Assembly: GCF_023515995.1 (NCBI RefSeq)
Contig: NZ_CP097321.1
Span: forward strand, 124,001 to 188,000
DNA: 64,000 nt
Origin: Candidatus Mycobacterium methanotrophicum
GTDB lineage: Bacteria; Actinomycetota; Actinomycetes; Mycobacteriales; Mycobacteriaceae
Reading direction: 5' to 3'
Shown here in pieces: positions 52,334 through 59,856 of this stretch (position 1 is the stretch's first letter; each line of letters opens with the position of its first letter). The notes under the pieces were generated by a model. That model searched no databases, was not told the origin of the DNA, and was given only the letters and a program-made list of their open reading frames with translations. The position numbers were made by a program, and so were the translations under genes.

Positions 52334-54930
52334 ACGTCGGAACAGCTGCGTGTGGCCGGCGGGCGAGGACAGATCTGGTGGCCGCGGGCGCGGGCCCGGC
52401 TGGGCGGGGTGGGGATCGGCCGGTTGTGCGGCCGCATCAGGCTGAGGCGCTGGTCGCCCTGGACGCCGCTTTGGGTGTGGGGCCGCGCGCGCGTGTGATC
52501 ATGGCGTGCGGGACTGGTAAGACGCTGGTCGGCCGCTGGTATGCGCAGCGGGTCCGTGCTGGTGTGACGGTTGTGGTGGTGCCGTCGCTGGGCCTGGTGG
52601 CTCAAACCCTGAGCGAGTGGCGGTCGGCGGCGGGGTGGCCGTTCGAGGCGTTGATCACCTGCTCGGATCCCAGCACCGCCGACGGGGTCGGTGAACGCGC
52701 GGCCGACGACGGCCGCGACGTCGGCGCGCCGTTCTGGGCGCGGCTGCGCGCTCGGGTGACTACCAGCGCCGGGGTGGTGGCCCAGCGCCTGGTGGCCCAT
52801 GATGCGGCGCGGCCGCTGGTGGTTTTTTCGACCTATCACTCTGTGCATGTCGTCGCGGCCGCGTTGCGCTCGGCTGGTGTGATCGCCGATTTGGTGCTCG
52901 CCGATGAGGCCCACACGCTGGCCGGCCGGTCGCGGCGTGAGTTCCGGGTGGTCCTCACCGATGAGCTGCCCGCGCGGCGGCGGGTGTTTATGACCGCCAC
53001 CCAGGTGACCGCCGCCGCCGGGCAGGGCGGCGCGGTGTCGATAGATGACGGTGAGTTGTTCGGTCCGGTGGCCTATCGCCTTGATTTCGGCGACGCGATC
53101 GCGCGCGGTCTTCTGGTCGACTATCGGGTGTTGGTGTATGAGACGCCCGGCCAGTGTTTGGTCCCGGATCTGTTGGCGGCGTTGGCCGCCGCGGCCGGCC
53201 ATGGGGTCGGCAGGGTGCTCAGTTTCCATGGCCGGGTGGCCAAGGCCCGCGCGTTCGCCGCCGCGGCGGACGGAGTTGTGCTGGCCGATGGGCGCACCGT
53301 GGTGGCGCGGTCGGTGGCCGGCGCTGATCCGGTCAAGCAGCGTGAGCAGGCGTTGGCGCTGCTGGAGGCCGCCCGGCCCGATGAGCTGGTGGTGGTCGCC
53401 AGCGCCCGATGCTTGAGTGCCGGCATCGACGTCCCCGCCGTCGACGGGGTGTTGTTCGCCGACCCTAAGCACTCCGACGTCGACGTGATCCAGTCGGTGG
53501 GGCGTGCGCTGCGCACCGCGCCCGGTAAACACGCCGGGCTGGTGATGATCCCGGTGTGCGTGCCGGCGGGGCTTGATGACGACACCGTGTTGTCCACCGG
53601 GTCGTTCGCCCCTGTGTGGCGGATCCTTCGGGGTCTGCGGTCGATGGACCAACGGCTGCGCGCAGGCGTGGGTGTGGTGCAGTACAAGGCTTCTCGGCGC
53701 GGCGTGGCTGACGGTTCACGCGGCCCGTGTGTGCAGTTCGACATCCCGTCGCTTGATTTGGCCTGTTTGCAGGCCCGTGTCGTCGACTTCTTCTCACCGG
53801 CCTGGGATGTCGCTTTGCGGGAGGTGGAAGCATTCGCCAACCAGCACGGGCACCTGCGGATCGGGCGCGGCACCCGGTTGGGGCAGTGGTGTGACCGGCA
53901 ACGCCGCGCGCAGCGGGCCGGGATGCTGGCGCCTGAGCGCGCCGAACGGCTCGGTGCGATACCGGGATGGGCGTGGGATCTCGCCGAGCAGCGCTGGCTC
54001 GAACAATGGGCCCAGGTGCTCGCTGTTGCCCGGGCCGGTGACGGCATCGACGTCGCGGATCCGCACACCGCGCAGCGCGAACTGAGCCTGCCCGAAGCCC
54101 GCTCCCGTGTGCGGACTGTCGGGCGGTGGTGTGCGCGGCAACGCCAGCTCGAGCGCCGCGGGGAACTCGACGAATGGCGGCGCGCCAAACTGGCCGACAT
54201 CCCCGGCTGGGACTGGCGCTGTATCGGTGAGCAGGACGCTCGGGGGGTGGATCTGCTCGCCGAGTGGGTCGCCTGGAAGGGGGACGCCAACCCGGCGACC
54301 GATGTGGTCGAAGACGATGTGGCGCTCGGCGCATGGCTCAACGATGTGCGCCGCCGACGCGCCACCGGGGGGCTGTCGCAAGTTCTGCTCGACGAGCTCG
54401 CCGTCGTCACACCCAGCCCGGGATCCCCGGGCGCTTTGCGCTGGTATACGTCAGCGACCGTGTGGCTGCTCGGGCTGGAAGCGTCGCGGCAGTTCGTCGC
54501 CCGCGAAGGTCACTGCCGGCCGCCCTACTCCCATTACGAGGACCTGCCCGACTACGGTGTGCCGCTGTATGACTGGTGTGTCCGGCAGCGGCACCTCTAC
54601 CGGCACGGCCAGCTGCTGGCGGCCCGCGCCCGGATGCTCGCCCAGGTACCTGGGTGGCGGTGGGAACGCCAGCCGACACCGCGGATTCTGCTCGACATCG
54701 GCGACGCCCGCCACGGCACCCGCACCGGCTACGCCAAAGGCTGCAAATGCGAGGCCTGCACGCAGGCTAACCGGGTCGCGCAGGCCCGGCGGGCCCAGCA
54801 CCGACCTCGTCGACGCCGCAGCGGCCCGCGCCCACCTCGCCGGCCTGAAAAGTCCCGGCGTTACCCAGAAATCGTTGGCGCGCGCGGCCGGGGTGAACGT
54901 GAAAACGATCGCCGGACTGATGTGCGGTGA
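52330..54930 (+). CDS. SF2 helicase with HA repeats, copy 1 (C-terminus frameshifted)
   Basis: 866 residues. Helicase motif I VIMACGTGKTLVGRWY near 57, DEAH in VLADEAHTLAG near 193, motif III MTATQV, and motif VI DVIQSVGRALRTA near 388. From about 495 there are helicase-associated (HA) repeats such as EVEAFANQHGHLRIGRGTRL...QWCDRQR, then a GCKCEACTQANR segment. Compared with copy 2, 23 nt are missing near 54790, so the frame leaves the homologous C-terminal HTH region and ends in basic nonsense after ANRVAQARRAQ. The helicase part looks intact. Confidence 0.85.
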   Translation: MNVGTAACGRRARTDLVAAGAGPAGRGGDRPVVRPHQAEALVALDAALGVGPRARVIMACGTGKTLVGRWYAQRVRAGVTVVVVPSLGLVAQTLSEWRSAAGWPFEALITCSDPSTADGVGERAADDGRDVGAPFWARLRARVTTSAGVVAQRLVAHDAARPLVVFSTYHSVHVVAAALRSAGVIADLVLADEAHTLAGRSRREFRVVLTDELPARRRVFMTATQVTAAAGQGGAVSIDDGELFGPVAYRLDFGDAIARGLLVDYRVLVYETPGQCLVPDLLAALAAAAGHGVGRVLSFHGRVAKARAFAAAADGVVLADGRTVVARSVAGADPVKQREQALALLEAARPDELVVVASARCLSAGIDVPAVDGVLFADPKHSDVDVIQSVGRALRTAPGKHAGLVMIPVCVPAGLDDDTVLSTGSFAPVWRILRGLRSMDQRLRAGVGVVQYKASRRGVADGSRGPCVQFDIPSLDLACLQARVVDFFSPAWDVALREVEAFANQHGHLRIGRGTRLGQWCDRQRRAQRAGMLAPERAERLGAIPGWAWDLAEQRWLEQWAQVLAVARAGDGIDVADPHTAQRELSLPEARSRVRTVGRWCARQRQLERRGELDEWRRAKLADIPGWDWRCIGEQDARGVDLLAEWVAWKGDANPATDVVEDDVALGAWLNDVRRRRATGGLSQVLLDELAVVTPSPGSPGALRWYTSATVWLLGLEASRQFVAREGHCRPPYSHYEDLPDYGVPLYDWCVRQRHLYRHGQLLAARARMLAQVPGWRWERQPTPRILLDIGDARHGTRTGYAKGCKCEACTQANRVAQARRAQHRPRRRRSGPRPPRRPEKSRRYPEIVGARGRGERENDRRTDVR

Positions 54931-55414
54931 TACCCGCCGCATCCTGCCTAAGACCGAGTCGGCGATTCGCGCCCTGACAGCCGCCGACGTTCGGGCCGCG
55001 GCCGCGCCTGGCACGCAGGTCGACGCGGCGCCGACCTGGGAACTGTTGGACGACATGATCGGGCGCGGCTGGCCTAAAGCGTGGATCGCCCGCGAACTGC
55101 GGCTCGGGGCTTCGTTGCAACTGAGCCGAGGCACCGTCACGGCCGCCAACGCCGGCAAAGTCGCCGCCCTGGCCGAGCGCCTGGGCGATCGTGTGCCGCC
55201 GCCGCGGCGGCGGCGTCAGCCCGCGCCGCCCCTCGACGAGATCCTGGCCACAGACACCCGGCAACCGGCCGGCGGCGGGGAAGCGGCCGCATGCGCGGCG
55301 CGGTCCTTGTTCGAGCACGGCCACCGCCTCGGCCAGGCCGCGCAACGCAACACCCTGTCCGTCGAGGCCATTGCAGCGTTGGGCGCCACCGCCACGTCAC
55401 GCCGCGCATCCTAA
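54793..55414 (+). pseudogene. Out-of-frame C-terminal HTH region of helicase copy 1
   Basis: The +1 frame continues GPSTDLVDAAAARAHLAGLK, QKSLARAAGVNVKTIAGLMC and GWPKAWIARELRLGASLQLS, closely matching residues about 830-1046 of the intact copy at 59853-62993. This is the actinophage-type HTH domain often found after a GC(K/R)CxxC segment. It has no start of its own, so it is probably untranslated, unless a ribosomal frameshift joins it to the helicase. It ends at 55414 just before AAGGAGG. Confidence 0.7.
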
Positions 55415-55425
55415 GGAGGTTTGCC

Positions 55426-55527
55426 ATGCGGCTTTTCGGCACTAAGAACAACGGCACACCCGTGCGGTCAACATCCAAATGCGCTGCTTCACACGCTATT
55501 CGGAAAGCGGGAAACCACCATGTCTGA
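55426..55527 (+). CDS. 33-residue ORF with strong ribosome-binding site
   Basis: AAGGAGG precedes the ATG by 6 nt. The product begins MRLFGTKNNGTPV, similar to the start of the nuclease after helicase copy 2 (MWLSDNQGTV), which has the same AAGGAGGTTTG leader. It is likely the N-terminal remnant of a nuclease gene replaced during duplication. It overlaps the next ATG by 8 nt and may now act only as a translational coupler. Confidence 0.45.
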   Translation: MRLFGTKNNGTPVRSTSKCAASHAIRKAGNHHV

Positions 55528-55876
55528 CGACAACGCGGCGCACCGGGATGTGTTCACAGCGGTGCGCCCGCTGCTCACACACCTGATCTACGCGGCGGCC
55601 GGCGCGTGGGTGGCTGCCACCGTGCTGACCGGCCGGTTACCCGCACCCACCGCGACAACGGTTCCGGCGCCACCTAATTCGGGTGTCGTTCGAGTCGTCG
55701 TCGTCGTCGACGCTCCGGGACGTGACCATGACATCTGCCCGGACCGGCCACTACCCCCAGTGACCCCGGGTCTGGTGATTGGCCGCGTTCCGGCCATGAC
55801 GAGCCCGATTCCTCAAGCCACACCCCAATCCCGTAACGCGCGTGGCGCTGGCGCCACCGCCCAAGTAAGGAAGTAG
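55520..55876 (+). CDS. Small single-pass membrane protein
   Basis: 118 residues from ATG 55520 (MSDDNAAHRDVFTAVRPLLT). One membrane segment, LTHLIYAAAGAWVAATVLTG, is followed by a short Pro/Val-rich external part (RVVVVVDAPGRDHDICPDRP). Its 3' end contains copy 2 of the 37-bp leader repeat. Function unknown. Confidence 0.5.
   Translation: MSDDNAAHRDVFTAVRPLLTHLIYAAAGAWVAATVLTGRLPAPTATTVPAPPNSGVVRVVVVVDAPGRDHDICPDRPLPPVTPGLVIGRVPAMTSPIPQATPQSRNARGAGATAQVRK
55827..55863 (+). repeat. Leader repeat copy 2
   Basis: Identical over 37 bp to 51061-51097. Here it overlaps the 3' end of the membrane-protein gene and lies 20 bp before the ATG at 55883. The dyad GTGGCGC-TG-GCGCCAC is kept in both copies. 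Confidence 0.75.
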
Positions 55877-55882
55877 AGAACC

Positions 55883-56221
55883 ATGAACCCAGGAAAAACG
55901 GCTGCAGAGCCACCCGTGTACGGGGCGCCCCTCGGGGAGATCCTGGCGCACGTGTGGTTCGACGGCTTCACCTCCGGCGCGTCGAGTGGCTGCGGCCTTT
56001 TCTTGCCCGGTGAAGCGGCGGACATGAAAGCCGTCGAACTCGCATCCGCGGCAATCCGGTCACCAGAGATCCGCGCTCAGGTCCACGTCGAAATCCAAGA
56101 ACGTATGCGCATTTTCATGGCACAAGCGATGAAAACCGCCGAAGCTGTCCCCGGCCTCAAACCATCAGACCTCGGACACTTCGCTCAGCAACCCACCACC
56201 GCGGACAAGGAGTCTCGATGA
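55883..56221 (+). CDS. Unknown cytoplasmic protein
   Basis: 112 residues (MNPGKTAAEPPVYGAPLGEI). Helical C-terminal half (SPEIRAQVHVEIQERMRIFM). The next ATG overlaps its stop by 4 nt. Preceded by the leader repeat and AAGGAAGTAGAGA. Not recognised; perhaps phage-derived. Confidence 0.55.
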   Translation: MNPGKTAAEPPVYGAPLGEILAHVWFDGFTSGASSGCGLFLPGEAADMKAVELASAAIRSPEIRAQVHVEIQERMRIFMAQAMKTAEAVPGLKPSDLGHFAQQPTTADKESR

Positions 56222-56406
56222 ATTATGTAGTGCAACCGCACCACACGCCAATCACATCTGCTGCCGGCGGAGATGGCGCGGCGGGCTTGCGGCCGCTTCC
56301 CGCCGGCCTGTCCACCACTGCATTCCGATCGATGAGGGCAATAGTAGCAGGTGAGGCGGGCTTTCCTGACGTTGATCCGCTCGCACAGTTCGGGGTCAGC
56401 GCGTGA
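56218..56406 (+). CDS. Unknown small protein
   Basis: 62 residues (MNYVVQPHHTPITSAAGGDG), starting in a 4-nt overlap with the previous stop and itself overlapped by the next GTG by 4 nt. The coupling, rather than the sequence, supports it as a gene. Confidence 0.45.
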   Translation: MNYVVQPHHTPITSAAGGDGAAGLRPLPAGLSTTAFRSMRAIVAGEAGFPDVDPLAQFGVSA

Positions 56407-56555
56407 ACGTGATCATCGATCAGCGCACCGGCCGCCAACTGCGCCGGTTCGCGTCCTACGCCGAGGCGGCGGCGTATCGGCGGGATGTCCTGCGCCCGGC
56501 GCTGGATCCGGATCAGCCGTGCCCTTTTTTGATCCGCGGGGTGCCGCCGGCATGA
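56403..56555 (+). CDS. Unknown small protein
   Basis: 50 residues from GTG 56403: VNVIIDQRTGRQLRRFASYA, then EAAAYRRDVLRPALDPD. The pattern suggests a strand plus two helices. It overlaps both neighbours by 4 nt. Confidence 0.5.
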   Translation: MNVIIDQRTGRQLRRFASYAEAAAYRRDVLRPALDPDQPCPFLIRGVPPA

Positions 56556-56803
56556 GCGACCACGCAGCACGGGATGTCAGCTGGGACACCTGGTCGTCCG
56601 GTGGTAACGGGGCGGGGTTTCTTCGATGGGCTGAGCACGCGGTGATTTGGCGGTGGTTCAGCTTGTTGGCCCGCGACTGCTACCAGGCGGTCGGGTTTGG
56701 CGGCGCTCTGGTTGTGGCCGTCGTTGTCGTCGGCGCGCACTTCCTGTGGCGATTCCGCCGGCGGGTTTCGGCTTACCTTCGCAGGAACGGCGTTCTGCGG
56801 TGA
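56552..56803 (+). CDS. Small membrane protein
   Basis: 83 residues from ATG 56552 with one hydrophobic segment (AVGFGGALVVAVVVVGAHFL) followed by a basic tail RFRRRVSAYLRRNGVLR, so N-out/C-in topology is likely. Coupled by 4-nt overlaps at both ends. Confidence 0.5.
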   Translation: MSDHAARDVSWDTWSSGGNGAGFLRWAEHAVIWRWFSLLARDCYQAVGFGGALVVAVVVVGAHFLWRFRRRVSAYLRRNGVLR

Positions 56804-57111
56804 GGGGTATTCGGCACACCGTCGAGGATCGGCGGCTCATCACCGTGGAGTGCCCGCTGAACACCGAACGTGTTGTGCTCAGTCGCGCTGGGGGCCTATT
56901 CCGACCTGTGCGCATTGTCGCGGATTGGTCGACCCATCGGGTCGACAGTTGTACGCGTCACATCCCGATCTACACGCTCACTGGCCCGCGCATCCTCAAG
57001 AGCGGGCTCGAGGGCCGCAGCGTCTGCCGGGTGTTCTCGCTCACCGATGCTGAGCCGCACTGGATTACCGACTGCACCGACCGGCATCGGCCCTCATGGG
57101 CGATGCGATGA
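56800..57111 (+). CDS. Unknown beta-rich protein
   Basis: 103 residues from GTG 56800 (VRGIRHTVEDRRLITVECPL). Contains four cysteines (VECPL, DSCTRH, SVCRVF, TDCTDRHRP) that could bind metal. Overlaps the previous gene by 4 nt and the nuclease gene by 4 nt. Confidence 0.5.
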   Translation: MRGIRHTVEDRRLITVECPLNTERVVLSRAGGLFRPVRIVADWSTHRVDSCTRHIPIYTLTGPRILKSGLEGRSVCRVFSLTDAEPHWITDCTDRHRPSWAMR

Positions 57112-57554
57112 AAGCCCAAGCCCGTTCGGCGGCGAGTACCGGCATGACTTCTACAACACGAGGCGTCCAGTTCCCTAACCGTGCCGCTGCGGCCATCGAT
57201 GAGGTTGTCGATGCTCTGGCCGGGTACCGGCACCGGGGGGCGACCGAGAGACATATCCAGGACTCTGTCGAACGTGTCCTCGCCCACCGCGGGTGGGCGT
57301 ATCACCGCGAGCATGCCCTATCTGCCCACGACCGCCCGGACTTCTTTCTGATCGACAGCGGGGTTGTCATCGAGGTCAAAATGAAGGCGTCCCGCTCGTT
57401 TGTGCTGATGCAGCTTGGCCGCTACGCGGTCCACGACGAGGTGTCGGCGGTGGTGCTGGCCTCACCCCGCTGCACCGTTGTCGCCGGTCTTCCAGCGGCC
57501 TTGTACAGCAAGCCGCTTACGGGTGTGCGGCTGCCGGGGGTGGGTCTGCTATGA
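57108..57554 (+). CDS. PD-(D/E)XK nuclease-like protein
   Basis: 148 residues from ATG 57108. The nuclease core is RPDFFLIDSGVVIEVKMKAS (Asp, then ExK), preceded by ATERHIQDSVERVLAHRGWA and followed by LMQLGRYAVHDEVSAVVLAS. It is paralogous to the N-terminal part of the ORF at 63005. It overlaps the SNF2 helicase start by 4 nt, forming a helicase-nuclease pair suited to DNA processing or defence. Confidence 0.75.
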   Translation: MKAQARSAASTGMTSTTRGVQFPNRAAAAIDEVVDALAGYRHRGATERHIQDSVERVLAHRGWAYHREHALSAHDRPDFFLIDSGVVIEVKMKASRSFVLMQLGRYAVHDEVSAVVLASPRCTVVAGLPAALYSKPLTGVRLPGVGLL

Positions 57555-59287
57555 ACCAGAGAATTTGCGGGGAGTTGTCGTTGAGGGCCGGCAGGTGCTG
57601 GCATATCCGTGCTGAGCCCGATGTGATGATCCGGATCAAGCGGATTTTCCCAAGGGTGCAGCCGACCAACAGGGGCGGGATTCTCCTTTCGGCCACACCG
57701 GAGGTTGCTCGTGATCTGGAATGGGTGCTGGATCGATGGCCGATGCAGGTCCGCGGCTGTGATCGGGATCTGTTGCGTGTTGCCGCCGAAGAGCACCGGC
57801 GCGCGGAGCGTCGCGTCCAGGAGGCTTTAGCTGGGCGACTTGCGCTCCCGCGCACGGCGGGGTGGGTGGAGTCGGCGGTTCCGTTGCGCCCGTACCAGAT
57901 TCAGGGCCGGGACTTGGTGCGTGCCGCGGGCGCCACGCTGATCGTTGACGAACTCGGCCTGGGTAAGACCGCCACCGCATTGGCGTTGCTGGAAGACCCG
58001 GCGGCGCGGCCGGCGCTGGCGGTCACATTGACCGCGCTGCCGGGGCAATGGCTGCGGGAGCTGGACAAGTTCTATCCGGGCCTGGTGGGGACGCAAATTT
58101 GTACCGGCAAGCCGCATGGGCTGGCCGTCGATGGGAAGATGCCCGATCTGGTGGTGATCAGTTACTCCAAGCTGGCTAAGTGGCAGCACCACTTGGAGGG
58201 CTTGTTCAACACCGTGATATTCGATGAGATTCAAGACCTTCGGCGCTCGGATTCGTTGAAATATGCTGCCTCCCAAACGATTGCGGCGACCGCTAAATAC
58301 CGGACCGGGTTGAGCGCGACACCTGTGTACAACTACGGCGGCGAGATGTACTCGATCATCAATGTCCTTAAGCCGGACGCGCTCGGGGATCCCGGCGAGT
58401 TCGGCCGCGAATGGTGCGGGTCTGCCTACGGGCTTGGCCCCAAAACGGGTATCGATGACCCTGCTGCGCTGCGCCAGCATCTGATGGCGCAGGGGCTGTT
58501 TCTGCGGCGCACCCGCGCCGATGCCGGCATCGACCTGCCGCCTATCGAGGTCATCGAACAAGACGTTCCCTCCGACCAGGAAGTCCTCCGAAAATTGGAG
58601 GGCGGCGCTATCGAGATGGCGCGTCTTTTGCTGGAGCAGAGCGCCACCCCGCAGCAGAGATGGCGGGCGGCAGGTGATTTCGACTGGCAGATGCGGCAGA
58701 TCACCGGCATCAGCAAAGCGCCGTTTGTCGCCGACTTCGTGAAGTTGCTGCTCGAGAGTCAGGAACGCGTAGCGCTTTTCGGCTGGCATCGCGCTGTCTA
58801 TGGAATCTGGATGGAGCGGCTGGCCGATCATAGCCCGCGGCTTTATACGGGGTCGGAAACACCCAAGGTCAAAGACGAAGCTGTGCAGGCCTTCGTCAAA
58901 GGGGAGAGCCGGGTGTTGATCATGTCGCTGCGGTCGGGCGCCGGCTTGGACGGGCTGCAGGACGTGGCCTCCACATGTGTGTTCGGCGAGCTGGATTGGT
59001 CGCCTGGTGTGCACAAGCAGGCTATTGGCCGACTGGGGCGTCCCGGACAGCGGCGTCACACCCTCGCCTATTTCTGCACCACCAACGACGGCGCGGATCC
59101 GGTGATGATGCAAACCCTGGACATCAAGGCGATGCAAGCCGACCTCTTGATCGAACCCGATGCATGCCGTGACCTTGAACCAGTCGCCCACGGCAACCGG
59201 ATTCAGATGCTCGCCCAGTCCGTGCTCGAACGCCACAACAGCCGTGCCGCCGCCGACGCACTGGCGCTGTTCGAGGGTGTGGCGTAA
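57551..59287 (+). CDS. SNF2-family DNA translocase/helicase
   Basis: 578 residues from ATG 57551. Motif I is TLIVDELGLGKTATALALLE near 135, motif II TVIFDEIQDLRRSDS near 223, motif III GLSATPVYNYGGEMYSI near 255, and motif VI AIGRLGRPGQRRHTLAYF near 490. The size fits phage/plasmid SNF2 helicases. Its start overlaps the nuclease stop, its end overlaps the next ATG by 1 nt. A 62-bp piece of this gene recurs at 63821-63882. Confidence 0.85.
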   Translation: MNQRICGELSLRAGRCWHIRAEPDVMIRIKRIFPRVQPTNRGGILLSATPEVARDLEWVLDRWPMQVRGCDRDLLRVAAEEHRRAERRVQEALAGRLALPRTAGWVESAVPLRPYQIQGRDLVRAAGATLIVDELGLGKTATALALLEDPAARPALAVTLTALPGQWLRELDKFYPGLVGTQICTGKPHGLAVDGKMPDLVVISYSKLAKWQHHLEGLFNTVIFDEIQDLRRSDSLKYAASQTIAATAKYRTGLSATPVYNYGGEMYSIINVLKPDALGDPGEFGREWCGSAYGLGPKTGIDDPAALRQHLMAQGLFLRRTRADAGIDLPPIEVIEQDVPSDQEVLRKLEGGAIEMARLLLEQSATPQQRWRAAGDFDWQMRQITGISKAPFVADFVKLLLESQERVALFGWHRAVYGIWMERLADHSPRLYTGSETPKVKDEAVQAFVKGESRVLIMSLRSGAGLDGLQDVASTCVFGELDWSPGVHKQAIGRLGRPGQRRHTLAYFCTTNDGADPVMMQTLDIKAMQADLLIEPDACRDLEPVAHGNRIQMLAQSVLERHNSRAAADALALFEGVA

Positions 59288-59856
59288 TGACCGAATACAT
59301 CGACAGCCCAGCGCTCGCCAAGTTCGTCACCGGCGCAACACATCACCCCAGGGCTATCTACGCCGCCCGCGGCGGGGGCGTCATGGCGTCGGCTGTGATT
59401 GCCAGTGCTGTTGGGCTGCGGCGCTCTTCGCGTTTGCCCGACAAGTACGGCATCTACCGGACCCCGGTGTGCCGCGAGTGCGGCCGCGACGAGTGGCCAT
59501 GTGCCACCGCCCGCCTGCTGGGAACGTGGCCGGGCACAAATCTCCCAGCGTCGATACCCGCCCGCGGTGTGCGGACCCGCACATCTACCCCCACCACGTC
59601 CACCTGCGCTCACAGAGAGGGTGAAGCCATGCCACACAGCGCATCCCGCATCGGCTGGCTCGTTGTAGATCCGGCCGGCCGGCCCTACGCCTGGTACAGC
59701 CTGGCACTAGCGAAGACTGAAGCCCGCGCGTGGCGACTCCTTGAGCGCAGACGAAAGGCGCGCGCGCAGATGGTGGCCGGGGGCTGGACGGTGCGCGCCG
59801 GTCACGCCCACGGACTCGTGCCCGGCGCTGCCGATCTCGTCAAGGCCACCGCATGA
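59287..59856 (+). CDS. Unknown protein, possibly two products
   Basis: 189 residues. The N-terminal half has a small cysteine motif VCRECGRDEWPCATARLLG. The C-terminal half (from an internal ATG at 59630 preceded by GAGAGGGTGAAGCC) begins MPHSASRIGWLVVDPAGRPY and may be made separately. No family recognised. The stop overlaps the helicase ATG by 4 nt. Confidence 0.5.
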   Translation: MTEYIDSPALAKFVTGATHHPRAIYAARGGGVMASAVIASAVGLRRSSRLPDKYGIYRTPVCRECGRDEWPCATARLLGTWPGTNLPASIPARGVRTRTSTPTTSTCAHREGEAMPHSASRIGWLVVDPAGRPYAWYSLALAKTEARAWRLLERRRKARAQMVAGGWTVRAGHAHGLVPGAADLVKATA

